Positions 8,058 through 16,615 of a DNA stretch of 58,869 bases are shown piece by piece. Both the position numbers and the translations under genes were made by a program. The stretch is from NCBI GenBank assembly GCA_002309575.1, contig DBXP01000015.1, positions 1 through 58,869 on the forward strand. The letters are read 5' to 3'. The notes under the pieces were generated by a model, which saw only the letters and a list, made by a program, of their open reading frames with translations, made no database searches and was not told where the DNA came from. Source of the stretch: a bacterium UBP6_UBA1209 (lineage in GTDB: Bacteria > UBP6 > UBA1177). How positions within the stretch are numbered: the first letter of the stretch is position 1; each line of letters opens with the position of its first letter.

Positions 8058-9269
8058 TTACAACCCGCAAATTGTTCCTGAAAGAGCGCTCATCGCCGCC
8101 GTCGCCGGACTTGCAATGTGGACCTCTCCATTTCCCTGTTTGCCCTTGAAATTGCGGTTGGAGGTGGAAACGATGACCTCGCCGTCTCCCGTCATGCCGA
8201 TCTGGCCTGATGCACAGCCTCCGCAGCCCGGATTCGCGATAAGGAAGCCTGCATCGAAAAGCGTCTCCAGGATCCCGCTTTTCATAAGCTGACCGTAGAT
8301 CCTTCTTGAAGAGGGGACGATGTAGCCGTTTGTCTTTATCTGTCTGCCCTTGACGAGCCTTGCGACCTCTTCAAAGTCCGAATATCTGCCGTTTGTGCAG
8401 CTCCCGATGAAGACGGTGTCGACCTTTTTGCCTGCAAATTCGGAGACTCCGTGAACGTTGTGCGGGTGCGGCGGAGCTGCGACAAGAGGCTCTTTGAGGT
8501 CGTCGAAGCTGAGCTCGTAGACCTTCGCGTACTCAGCGTCCGCGTCGGCTTTGAATTCTGTGAAGCCGTCAAGTCCGACAGTCGGGATCATAATGCTGAT
8601 AGCGCCCATTTCGGTGCCCATGCTGGCGATGGTGATGCGCTCGTCGAGCGTAAGCTTTTCGATCTCAGGGCCGTAAAGTTCGACGACCTGTCCCAAAAAG
8701 GTGCGTGAACCGAAGTTCTTGAGCATGAAAAGCGCGATATCCTTTGCGCGGATCGAACCGCCACGTTTGCCGGTGAAGTTCAGCTTTACGGTCTGCGGGA
8801 CCTCGAACCAGGTACGGCCGGTCTTCCAGATGTAGGAGATATCGACATCGCCCATTCCCTGGCCGAAGCAGGCGATCGCGCCCATGATGTTGAAGTGGCT
8901 GTCTGTGCTGACGATCGTCATTCCGGGTTTTGCATACTCGTCGATGATGATGTGCGAGCCGATCCCTGCGTCGACGTCGTAAACCTTCAAACCCTCTTTG
9001 CGGGCGAAGTCGCGGCATCTCTGCTGGTTGACAGCGTACGGGATCGTCTTTGCCGGAGCGACGCAGTCGAAGGTGAACATCGTCCTGTTTTTATCGGCGA
9101 TCAGGTTGTCGGTGAAGTTTTTTTCAAGGTTGTTGACGACATTCGCGCCTGCAAAATCCCTGGCGCTTTTGTAGTCGATGCTGATCCATACGATGGATCC
9201 GGGAGCCACTGATTCGTTTTTGTCGATCAGATGGTCGTAAAAAATTTTCTCGATAATGGTCTTGCCCAT
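8058..9269 (-). CDS. leuC: 3-Isopropylmalate dehydratase large subunit (LeuC type)
   Basis: This 403-residue protein is the [4Fe-4S] hydro-lyase subunit partnering LeuD. Cluster ligands are C291 in IGSCTN and C349/C352 in NPGCGGC, with the spacing expected of the aconitase family. The length fits the short LeuC/homoaconitase-type group found in archaea and many anaerobes. The ATG at 9269 is chosen because GGAG lies just upstream, the promoter sits at 9295-9322, and the family begins here. A longer frame to 9440 is not supported. It heads an operon leuC, glycosyltransferase, SPOR protein, leuD. A role in leucine synthesis is likely, but citramalate or homoaconitate substrates cannot be excluded. 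Confidence 0.9.
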   Translation of the reverse strand: MGKTIIEKIFYDHLIDKNESVAPGSIVWISIDYKSARDFAGANVVNNLEKNFTDNLIADKNRTMFTFDCVAPAKTIPYAVNQQRCRDFARKEGLKVYDVDAGIGSHIIIDEYAKPGMTIVSTDSHFNIMGAIACFGQGMGDVDISYIWKTGRTWFEVPQTVKLNFTGKRGGSIRAKDIALFMLKNFGSRTFLGQVVELYGPEIEKLTLDERITIASMGTEMGAISIMIPTVGLDGFTEFKADADAEYAKVYELSFDDLKEPLVAAPPHPHNVHGVSEFAGKKVDTVFIGSCTNGRYSDFEEVARLVKGRQIKTNGYIVPSSRRIYGQLMKSGILETLFDAGFLIANPGCGGCASGQIGMTGDGEVIVSTSNRNFKGKQGNGEVHIASPATAAMSALSGTICGL

Positions 9270-9294
9270 AGCTTTCTCCATAAAAAAACAATGG

Positions 9295-9322
9295 AATTTA
9301 CGACTTACAATAATTTTTGCAA
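9295..9322 (-). promoter_or_regulatory. Promoter of the leuC operon
   Basis: On the minus strand TTGCAA (9317-9322), 16 bases, TAAATT (9295-9300), about 26 bases before the leuC start. It overlaps the C-terminal codons of nothing essential: the diguanylate cyclase gene ends at 9343. Confidence 0.5.
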
Positions 9323-9342
9323 TTAAAGGCGGAACTAAAAAA

Positions 9343-11388
9343 TCATTCCTCTTCCTCTTCCTGCTTTTCGATATCGGGAGAGTAGAGCGTGACACGGTTT
9401 CTGCCGTGCGTTTTCGAGTAGTAAAGCGCAGCATCCGCACGCCTTTGGAATTCGGTTGCAGTTATCGGGTCAGATTCGTTGAACGAAGCCACCCCGAATG
9501 ATGCTGAAACATGGATCAAGGTGTCTCCGTAGTGCGTAAGGTTGTCGTTTACGATTTTGCGGATCTTTTCGGCAAGTTTTTCCGCAACGGAGAGAGTCAT
9601 GTTGGTGAGAATAACGAACTCCTCTCCGCCGTAGCGGGCGCAGATGTCGTATTTTCTGGAGTTTTTCTTCAAACAGGTTCCGATCATTTTGATGACCTGG
9701 TCGCCTGCCAGGTGGCCGTAGGTGTCGTTGATATTCTTGAAGTGGTCGATATCGACCATTATCATCGAAAGCGGCTGACCCGAGCGCGAAGCTTCGTTTG
9801 TCTTGTTTTTCAGCGATTCGTCATAAAAACGGCGGTTGTAGAGCGTCGAGAGGGCGTCGGTGATCGACAAATTTTCGACAGCTTTGTACATCTGAATGTT
9901 GTTGAGAGCCGAAGCCATGACCTTGCAGATGGTTCTTATCGAGTCTGTGTAACCCTTCATCGTGGCAAAATCTTCAGGTTTTTCGGTCAGGATCGAAATC
10001 GCGCCCATAACTTTGTTGTTGTAGCTGAGTCTCCGGCAGGAGATACCGCTGAAACGGTTGAGCTCGCTGAATTTTTTTGTAAAAACAGGATTCGACCTGC
10101 GTTTGTTGAGATCTTCGGCTTCAAAAACTTCGTCGAGCTTTTTTTCGATGATCATGGCGTGGATCGAACCTGCCTCAAGTTCTTCGTCGACTGCCGTTTC
10201 GTGGAGGTTGTCCGGCTCGTACGGCCACTTTTTCTGCTCGCTTTCGGTAAGTGTGAACGCGTACCCTGTCAGGTTTCCGCCGTCCTCCGGCATTTCACAG
10301 AAAAAGACCCCTTTCACGCCGGGAACAAGGTTAAAAAACGCAAGAGATACAGTTTTCAGCAATTCGTCGTGGTCGAAAGAATCAATGATTTTAGATATTT
10401 CTCTTGAAAGGATCGCGCTTTTCTGCCTCTCTTCGGCGATCCTGTTGAAGGTCAGACCGTACCGGATATCGCTGATGATGTTGTTTTTGACAGGTTCAAA
10501 CTTTTTAATGATTTCTTCGTTGGCAAGCGGTTTTTTTTCTTCGGAATCAATGACCAGGATGTACTTTATTTCGATGTCGTAGTCAAACGGCATTATCGGG
10601 AAGTATATCCTCTGGTTGAAAGGCGAGATCAGCGGGATGTCGTCGCTCTCTCCGAGAAGTGTCCGGGTGGGGTAGGGAGCGTTGTCGTGGATGCAGCTGT
10701 AGAGGAGCCCTTTGCTTTCGAACTCTTTGCCGGTCATGTAGTCTCGGACCAGATTGTCGTCAAGTGTTTCGATCAGTTTCAGCTTGATCTTCGTGCCGTC
10801 CGGAGAGGTCGGATTTTCCAAAGATTTTTTCAGTTGTCCGAAGGGGTCGTTTACGATCGGCGAGCTGATGATCCTCTGGAACTGAGGTGCGCCCTTTTTC
10901 GGATCGTCCTGATTTTCGATCCACTCCCTGATGGCTTTGGATCTCGAAAACAGTCCGACTCCCAGTGCGCAGAGCACAAAGAGTGCGCAGGTTATAAAGT
11001 GGGCTGTGTCGTTGAATTCGCCGGATGTCACCAGCACGATGAATGCGACGAAGGAGTATGCGATGTATCTGACGTACCTGTTTTCATTGGTTTTTGCGAC
11101 AAGTGGCAGCGCCAGAAACACGAGAGGCAGGATCGCGGTCCTGACTTCGGCGATCGGTGCGGCTATTGCATAGATCGGCAGGACAAATACTGTAAAAACC
11201 GGGATCTTCGCCTTTTCGCTCTTCTTTGCATACATGATCGTCAAATAAAAAAGTATCCAGAGAACTGCGGAAACGGCAGCCTGAAGAGCCGTCTGTTTGA
11301 TGGAGCTGATGCTCAGCGAAGAGATCAGGCAGAAGACTAAAGTCAAAATATGTGAAAAAAATTCGGATTTAATGAGAGTCGATATCAT
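9343..11388 (-). CDS. Membrane-bound diguanylate cyclase (GAF-GGDEF)
   Basis: The 681-residue protein makes cyclic di-GMP at the inner membrane. About six membrane helices fill residues 10-155. A poorly defined cytoplasmic region follows, then a GAF-like domain (about 320-500) and a GGDEF domain (about 515-670). The active-site motif is GGEEF at 587-591, and an intact RxxD inhibitory site (R578, D581) stands five residues before it, so product feedback inhibition is expected. The C-terminus is a run of five Glu. The start overlaps the preceding FtsB-like gene by 20 bases and the Shine-Dalgarno is weak. It is the last gene of the envelope/lipid operon that starts at 14193. Confidence 0.88.
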   Translation of the reverse strand: MISTLIKSEFFSHILTLVFCLISSLSISSIKQTALQAAVSAVLWILFYLTIMYAKKSEKAKIPVFTVFVLPIYAIAAPIAEVRTAILPLVFLALPLVAKTNENRYVRYIAYSFVAFIVLVTSGEFNDTAHFITCALFVLCALGVGLFSRSKAIREWIENQDDPKKGAPQFQRIISSPIVNDPFGQLKKSLENPTSPDGTKIKLKLIETLDDNLVRDYMTGKEFESKGLLYSCIHDNAPYPTRTLLGESDDIPLISPFNQRIYFPIMPFDYDIEIKYILVIDSEEKKPLANEEIIKKFEPVKNNIISDIRYGLTFNRIAEERQKSAILSREISKIIDSFDHDELLKTVSLAFFNLVPGVKGVFFCEMPEDGGNLTGYAFTLTESEQKKWPYEPDNLHETAVDEELEAGSIHAMIIEKKLDEVFEAEDLNKRRSNPVFTKKFSELNRFSGISCRRLSYNNKVMGAISILTEKPEDFATMKGYTDSIRTICKVMASALNNIQMYKAVENLSITDALSTLYNRRFYDESLKNKTNEASRSGQPLSMIMVDIDHFKNINDTYGHLAGDQVIKMIGTCLKKNSRKYDICARYGGEEFVILTNMTLSVAEKLAEKIRKIVNDNLTHYGDTLIHVSASFGVASFNESDPITATEFQRRADAALYYSKTHGRNRVTLYSPDIEKQEEEEE

Positions 11389-11659
11389 TTTTCAAGATGA
11401 ACTGGTCTGGGCGAATCATCATGAACCTTTTGCGCAGAAGCTGCTCGCCGGCTCTTCTGTCCTTATCCAGGTGATTTCGCTGTTGTTTCTTTTTTTCTAT
11501 TTCCCTCTGCAGGTTTTTTTGTTTGTTTTCGATGGATTCGGAGATTTGAGCCAGCTTGGAATTTTGTCTGCAGACCTTGACGGTATCTGCGGCAATCCAG
11601 ACCACGGCAAGAAAAACAATTGAACAAACAAGGATTGTATAAGCTTTTCTGTTCATCAC
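11369..11659 (-). CDS. Small bitopic coiled-coil protein, FtsB/DivIC-like
   Basis: The 96-residue protein has one membrane helix (about residues 7-24). A Lys/Glu/Gln-rich coiled coil follows (about 32-75), then a short basic tail with RPDQFILKN. This is the layout of FtsB/DivIC/FtsL septum proteins, but the sequence is too short and divergent for certain assignment. It overlaps the ExbD gene by four bases (ATGA) and the diguanylate cyclase gene by 20 bases, so the three are translationally coupled. Its role may lie in cell division or in organising a membrane complex with ExbD; both are inference. Confidence 0.6.
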   Translation of the reverse strand: MMNRKAYTILVCSIVFLAVVWIAADTVKVCRQNSKLAQISESIENKQKNLQREIEKKKQQRNHLDKDRRAGEQLLRKRFMMIRPDQFILKNDIDSH

Positions 11660-12063
11660 TTTGCCTTCGTCGCGACAGCGATGTTTTCAAATCTTAGCGA
11701 CTTCAAAATATCAAGGATTCTGGTTACTTCCCCGTGTTGAGTCGCTGTGTCCGCCTTAATTACGATAATATATTTCAATCGCATCGTGTCGTCAAATTTA
11801 GAGAGCACATTTTTTACCTCGTCGACAGACTGCATAGCGACACCGTTCATTTCTATCCTGCCGTCGGCCGCGATCCCGATTTCATACTTTTCGCTTGCGG
11901 TGATCGGGACATCGGAGCTTGCCAGCGGAAGGTCGATTTTGAGCCCTGACTCTTTGACGAAGGTGCTCGTCAGCGAGAAAAATATGAGCAGCGTGAAGAG
12001 AACATCGACAAGCGAACTGATGTCGACAGAGAAGTTTTTATCACTGTTGCGTTTGAGATTCAT
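11656..12063 (-). CDS. ExbD/TolR-family biopolymer transport protein
   Basis: The 135-residue protein shows the ExbD/TolR pattern. A short cytoplasmic N-terminus is followed by one membrane helix (about 21-38) with the proton-relay Asp in SLVDVLFTLLIFF, then a periplasmic domain of about 90 residues ending in AVATKAK. With an ExbB/TolQ partner it would transmit the proton-motive force to the outer membrane. No ExbB/TolQ, TonB or TolA gene is in the window, so the partner must be coded elsewhere. It overlaps both neighbours by four bases, placing it firmly in the lipid/envelope operon. Confidence 0.88.
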   Translation of the reverse strand: MNLKRNSDKNFSVDISSLVDVLFTLLIFFSLTSTFVKESGLKIDLPLASSDVPITASEKYEIGIAADGRIEMNGVAMQSVDEVKNVLSKFDDTMRLKYIIVIKADTATQHGEVTRILDILKSLRFENIAVATKAK

Positions 12064-13388
12064 CGGCGTGCTTTCTCAAAAAAAATCGGATCGACAAGAA
12101 TATAGGCAAGCGGGAATATCGCGACCAGACTTTTCGGCAGAAATATCAGCGCAAGCGTGAATAGGAGACAGAAAAGCGACGGCGAGAGGTATCTTTCTGC
12201 AAATTCCGGTTCAGGAGCCGGCAGTTTGTCCCTGAAATCCGAGAGCAGAGCGGCATATCCGAAAAGGTCGGAGAGAACGACCGCGTAGATTGCCAGGAGA
12301 AGGGCGAAATCAATGATAAAACACGCAAAAAAGTTCAGTACCGCCGGGGTCACCGCAAGCGCGAAGAAAAATTTGTATGAAAAGAATATCGGTATCTTGA
12401 GCTGCTGATCCGGTCTGATGTGACAGCGGATATCATCAATATAATAAATCAGGGTCGCGCCGATGAGCGGCAGGATCGCCGGAAAGACGATGTCGAGCCC
12501 CAGAGAGACAGCTACGACAAGAAGGGTCAGAACAAGGAAAACCGTATCGAATTTCCACCAGTCGAAGTGCTCGATCGCAAGGACACGGAGAGCTGTCTCC
12601 TTTGCAAGTTTCGCAAGTAGGGTGTTCGAGAAAAACTTGTACTTCGGAGTCTTTGAAAGGTAGTTGTCGATAAGCCTTTGTTCGGCTTCGCCCTTCATCC
12701 GCGGGGTGTCGACATCCTGCCAGAGGTGCCCTGTCATCTCGGCAAAACCGAATCTGCCGGCCTTCGAAAGCGCCTCCATTCCGTTCGAGACGGAGACATC
12801 CCCTGTTTTGTCGTAGCGCTCCTGGAGCTCGTCGAAAATTCTGCCGGTGCAGAGGAAAAGCCCTGTGTCGACGGCATCGTACTGCTTCAGCGCCTTTGCG
12901 ATTTTAACGATTTTTCTCTCCTCTGTTACGACTTTTGTCGCATCGTCGATGTCGAAAACTCCGTCAATGTTGCGGTCGACCGAGAGTATTGCGTCAAAAT
13001 CGGCAAGAAGCGGCTCGGCTTTTGCCAGAAAATCGGGCAAAAAGTCGTTCGAGAAGATGTGGTCCGACATCGAGAGCAGGAAGGGAGAATCAAGGTCCAG
13101 AGCCTCTTTGGAGCGGAGAAGCGAAATGCCGTTTTTCTTGTCGAACTCTTTATTCTCGACAAAAACAATGCCTTGAAGTTCGCGTCTGTTTACATAATCG
13201 ATGATTTGACTGCCGCGGTACCCGACAACGACAACGATTTTTTCGATTCCTGCAAGCTGCATTAGCGTTATTATGCGCTCGATCAGCGGAACTCCGCCGA
13301 CAGGCAGGAGCAGCTTAGGCTCTTTTACGCCTTCGCTGTTGAATCTGCTGCCAAGTCCGCTGGCAAGAATAACTCCTTGTTTTATCAT
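12060..13388 (-). CDS. Sugar/alcohol-phosphate nucleotidyltransferase fused to a membrane domain
   Basis: Residues 1-235 form a nucleotidyltransferase of the LicC/inositol-phosphate cytidylyltransferase kind, with the loop ILASGLGSRF, then EPKLLLPVGG, SMSDHIF and WQDVDTP. Residues 240-442 hold about six membrane helices. In known inositol-phosphate cytidylyltransferase/DIPP synthase fusions this half is a CDP-alcohol transferase, but here the DG-AR-G-D-D motif cannot be found. The protein may make a CDP-activated head group at the membrane for the CDP-alcohol transferase coded seven bases upstream. The substrate could be inositol phosphate, phosphocholine or another alditol phosphate. It overlaps exbD by four bases. 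Confidence 0.75.
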   Translation of the reverse strand: MIKQGVILASGLGSRFNSEGVKEPKLLLPVGGVPLIERIITLMQLAGIEKIVVVVGYRGSQIIDYVNRRELQGIVFVENKEFDKKNGISLLRSKEALDLDSPFLLSMSDHIFSNDFLPDFLAKAEPLLADFDAILSVDRNIDGVFDIDDATKVVTEERKIVKIAKALKQYDAVDTGLFLCTGRIFDELQERYDKTGDVSVSNGMEALSKAGRFGFAEMTGHLWQDVDTPRMKGEAEQRLIDNYLSKTPKYKFFSNTLLAKLAKETALRVLAIEHFDWWKFDTVFLVLTLLVVAVSLGLDIVFPAILPLIGATLIYYIDDIRCHIRPDQQLKIPIFFSYKFFFALAVTPAVLNFFACFIIDFALLLAIYAVVLSDLFGYAALLSDFRDKLPAPEPEFAERYLSPSLFCLLFTLALIFLPKSLVAIFPLAYILVDPIFFEKARR

Positions 13389-13395
13389 GATCTTC

Positions 13396-14193
13396 TCACA
13401 ATTTCGGCTTCATGTCCTCTTCGATTTCGGCCTTTTTCGCCGCAACATACTCCTTATACCCGTCCATGTCATCCTTATCAAAGCAGAGCGGGGTCAGGAA
13501 AGTGTAGACGAGCATCTCGAAAAGCAGGCAGTCGAGAAGCCACGGCTTGCCTGTGACTGCCGTCGCAACTCCGGACGAGAAGAGCAGGATCACCGCTACG
13601 GACATGAAGAAAAGTAAAGCTTTGTTGAATTTGCGACCGTGGTGGCTGAGGAACGGGTAAAACGAAAGGTTGTTCCATCCGATCCACAAAAAGACGGGGA
13701 TGACCCAAAATTTGTAGTTCGGAATAAAGTTCTGCAGCTGAGTCCCGATGACACCGACGATGTAAAACGCCGAGACGGGACGCGGGGTCCCGAGCCAGAA
13801 ACGGCGGAAGCTGATGTCATAGACTCCGTTCCTCGCATGGCGGATGCAGCCGAAAGCGAGCGGGATCATGCCCATGCAGAAAGCGAGCAGCGGACTTATC
13901 TCGTGATAAAAGCTGAAGACGATGAATGCCGGGCATACCGCGTAGGTCACGTGGTCTGCGATGGTGTCGAGCTCCGCGCCGAAACGGTTGCTCATCTTGG
14001 TGAGACGGGCGACGATACCGTCGACAAAATCAAAAACATAAGCTGCCATGATCAGATAACATGCCTGATGCAGGAAGTATTCCGACATAGCCTTGTCAGG
14101 AGCGATCAGGCTCTCGATTGCAAGAACGGCCGAGCCGAATCCGATCGCGACATTACCGAGCGTCGCGATATCTTTCAGGTGAATAAGTCTCAT
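13396..14193 (-). CDS. CDP-alcohol phosphatidyltransferase, PssA-like
   Basis: This 265-residue membrane enzyme contains the complete catalytic motif of the family: D, three residues, DG, two residues, AR, eight residues, G, three residues, D, three residues, D (in VDGIVARL...GAELDTIAD, about residues 55-80). It has about seven membrane helices. It likely condenses a CDP-activated lipid or alcohol with an acceptor; phosphatidylserine synthase is the closest general resemblance. The ATG at 14193 has GGAG five bases upstream, while the longer frame to 14355 crosses low-complexity promoter-like DNA. It heads the operon that continues with the nucleotidyltransferase fusion, ExbD, the FtsB-like protein and the diguanylate cyclase. 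Confidence 0.82.
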   Translation of the reverse strand: MRLIHLKDIATLGNVAIGFGSAVLAIESLIAPDKAMSEYFLHQACYLIMAAYVFDFVDGIVARLTKMSNRFGAELDTIADHVTYAVCPAFIVFSFYHEISPLLAFCMGMIPLAFGCIRHARNGVYDISFRRFWLGTPRPVSAFYIVGVIGTQLQNFIPNYKFWVIPVFLWIGWNNLSFYPFLSHHGRKFNKALLFFMSVAVILLFSSGVATAVTGKPWLLDCLLFEMLVYTFLTPLCFDKDDMDGYKEYVAAKKAEIEEDMKPKL

Positions 14194-14282
14194 ATCAACT
14201 CCGGTATAAAAATTCAAAGGCACCCATGATAAAAAAAAAGGTAAAAAAATCACGTTTGTTTTTTTTGTTGTCCGTATTTTTT

Positions 14283-14310
14283 TTGACAAATGGCATAAGT
14301 TGCCTAACAT
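14283..14310 (+). promoter_or_regulatory. Promoter of the small outer-membrane protein gene
   Basis: Perfect TTGACA (14283-14288), 16 bases, TAACAT (14305-14310), about 45 bases before the start codon at 14356. Confidence 0.6.
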
Positions 14311-14355
14311 CCGCTGTTTTTTTGCTGAATTTAACTTTTTTACTTGGAGGTTCAA

Positions 14356-14949
14356 ATGAAAAAATTTTTGGCAGCTGCACTTGTTCTTTTCGCAGCACTG
14401 ACAGTTTCAGCAGGCAGCTACGGCCTTGCAGACAGCATGTACATCCAGCCGAACATCGGTATCGGTGCGGCATTTGACAAGGGCAACCAGTTTGGTATCG
14501 CTCCCGGTGTAGACATTGATTTCCACGTTTGGAAGACTGGCGGTCCGGCAGCAGGCGACATGTTTGCAGGTATCGATTTCCAGTTTGCTTACTGGGTTCC
14601 GACAGAGGACACTGGAAACACCAAGATCCATGTTATGAGAATGCCCATTCAGGGAAATTTCTCATATGAGTTCTCAACCAAAGGAAAACCGGGCGCAGGT
14701 CCTCTTACTGCTGCAGGTCCCTGGTATTCAATGGGTGTCGGTCTTAACTTCGTAGCTGCAAGCGGCGACGGCGCAAGTGCTCTTAACGATGTTATGGATC
14801 ACTTCGAGGCAAGCTTTGCATGGGGAATCGGCGGAATCCTTACCTTCAACGACAAATGGACGCTTAAGGTCGGTTTCGGCGGCGATGCAGGCGACCATTG
14901 GGATGCTGCTTACTTCATGGCTGAAGCTGGTATGAGATTCGGCTTCTAA
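14356..14949 (+). CDS. Small outer-membrane beta-barrel protein, unknown role
   Basis: The 197-residue product has a clear signal peptide (MKKFLAAALVLFAALTVSAG). A Gly-rich sequence with alternating hydrophobic and polar residues follows, ending in phenylalanine (GMRFGF). This is the pattern of a small outer-membrane barrel. No specific family is recognised. A strong GGAGG stands five bases before the ATG, and codon use is regular with little variation, so it may be abundant. It has its own promoter and stands alone between the divergent lipid operon and the helicase gene. Confidence 0.75.
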   Translation: MKKFLAAALVLFAALTVSAGSYGLADSMYIQPNIGIGAAFDKGNQFGIAPGVDIDFHVWKTGGPAAGDMFAGIDFQFAYWVPTEDTGNTKIHVMRMPIQGNFSYEFSTKGKPGAGPLTAAGPWYSMGVGLNFVAASGDGASALNDVMDHFEASFAWGIGGILTFNDKWTLKVGFGGDAGDHWDAAYFMAEAGMRFGF

Positions 14950-15034
14950 GTTTAATTGTTTTCTCTTTTCGTAATCCGAACAAATTTCAAAAATTTTCCG
15001 ACTGCTTGACAGCAAAACTCTGTTTCGAGGCACA

Positions 15035-16615
15035 ATGACTAAAAAAATTGCCGAAATGGCAACAGACACCACTTTCGAGGCTTTCGGCTTCAAGTCCGAT
15101 ATCATGGAGGGTATCCGCGAGGCGGGCTTCCGTCAGCCGAGTCCTATCCAGGCGGAGGCTATCCCTCTCATTCTGCAGGGCCGCGACGTGATAGCGCAGT
15201 CGCACACGGGGACCGGTAAAACGGCGGCGTTCGGGCTCCCTGTCATGAACAACATGCAGCGCGACATCGGCATCGAACTGATTGTCATCACGCCGACCCG
15301 AGAGCTGGCGGCTCAGATCGGAGACGAGCTCTACCGGCTCGGCAAATTCGCCGGGATCCACACCTGCACCATCCTCGGAGGGCACTCCTATTCGAGGCAG
15401 CTCCACCTTTTGCAGAGCGGGGTCCAGGTGCTGGCGGCGACTCCAGGCAGGCTTCTTGATATGCTGAAGTCGGGCAAAATCGCTGTCGTCGAGCCGGTGA
15501 CCGTTGTGCTTGACGAGGCTGACGAGATGCTTGACATGGGGTTTATCGACGATATCCGCGAAATTTTTGAGTTTTTGCCTGCCAACCGGCAGACGCTGCT
15601 CTTTTCTGCGACTATGCCTGAGCCTATCCGCAGGCTTGCCGACACTATTCTGCACGACCCGGTCTTTGTGCAGTCTAATCTCAACGACGAATCAACGAAC
15701 AGCGACATCAGGCAGTCATATTACATTGTCGGTGAGGAGGAAAAGGATCGGGCTCTTTCTCGCCTGATCGAAGAGCAATCGCCTGAAAAAGCTATAGTTT
15801 TTTGCAGGACGAAGCTCGAAGTCGACAGGCTTTGCACCTTTCTGATCGTCCGCGGCTTCAGTGCGAAGGCTCTGCACGGCGACCTTGAGCAGGCTCAGCG
15901 GAATCAGGTTATGACGAGCTTCCGGAAGGGTTTGATCGACATCCTTGTGGCGACCGACGTTGCTGCGAGGGGGCTCGATATCGCCGATGTCACACATGTT
16001 TTCAACTACCATATCCCTTTCAACGCCAAGGAGTACATTCACCGTGTCGGCAGGACCGGCAGGGCTGGAAAGGAGGGGATAGCGATCACGCTGGTGACCC
16101 CGTCGGAGTTCAAAAATATCCGCCGGATCGAGAAAAATGTCGGCTCGGAGATCGAAGTGAAGGTCATCCCGACGCTGCAAAACCTGCGCGAAGAGCGTGT
16201 GCGCCGTCTGCTTGCCGAGGTGATGGAGGCGACTCCGACGAAATCGGGGCTCGAGCTTGTCGAGAGGCTCGAGGAGCAGCTTGCACCCAAGTCGATAGCC
16301 GTGATCCTGGCGTCGATGATGCTGAAAAAGGAGGAGCCGGAGGATGAAACTCCGGAGCCGGAACAGATCGGCTTCACCGAAAAAAAGATCCGCCAGCTGC
16401 TTCGGAGGGATCGTGAAAGCGATGGTGAAAAACCGAGGCGCAGGGGCGGTGGTCAAAGACACGCTTTCGGCAAAGAACATAATGAAAACAAGCATAAACA
16501 TTTTTTTAGCAAATTCGGAGACATAGATTTGCGAAACAGCCGGAAATATAAAAAATCGTCGGAAAAGGGCGCAGGCAAAAAGCGAAAATCGGGGGAGAAA
16601 TGGAAAAAAAGTTGA
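15035..16615 (+). CDS. DEAD-box ATP-dependent RNA helicase
   Basis: The 526-residue helicase unwinds RNA duplexes in the cytoplasm, probably in ribosome assembly or RNA decay. All core motifs are visible: the Q motif with a Phe-rich lead and PSPIQ, Walker A HTGTGKT, PTRELA, TPGR, DEAD (in VVLDEADEM), SAT and HRVGRTGRAG. Two RecA-like domains span about 15-390. The C-terminal tail after residue 440 is strongly basic and likely binds RNA. The start is chosen for GAGG four bases upstream; MATDTT at 15056 is an alternative. The last 16 bases overlap tsaD. It belongs to the DeaD/CsdA/RhlE group; no finer name is justified. Confidence 0.92.
   Translation: MTKKIAEMATDTTFEAFGFKSDIMEGIREAGFRQPSPIQAEAIPLILQGRDVIAQSHTGTGKTAAFGLPVMNNMQRDIGIELIVITPTRELAAQIGDELYRLGKFAGIHTCTILGGHSYSRQLHLLQSGVQVLAATPGRLLDMLKSGKIAVVEPVTVVLDEADEMLDMGFIDDIREIFEFLPANRQTLLFSATMPEPIRRLADTILHDPVFVQSNLNDESTNSDIRQSYYIVGEEEKDRALSRLIEEQSPEKAIVFCRTKLEVDRLCTFLIVRGFSAKALHGDLEQAQRNQVMTSFRKGLIDILVATDVAARGLDIADVTHVFNYHIPFNAKEYIHRVGRTGRAGKEGIAITLVTPSEFKNIRRIEKNVGSEIEVKVIPTLQNLREERVRRLLAEVMEATPTKSGLELVERLEEQLAPKSIAVILASMMLKKEEPEDETPEPEQIGFTEKKIRQLLRRDRESDGEKPRRRGGGQRHAFGKEHNENKHKHFFSKFGDIDLRNSRKYKKSSEKGAGKKRKSGEKWKKS

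Noticed and set aside
9511..10407. A 298-residue plus-strand open frame
   Set aside because: It is the antisense shadow of the diguanylate cyclase gene, whose GGEEF and I-site are clearly coded on the other strand.
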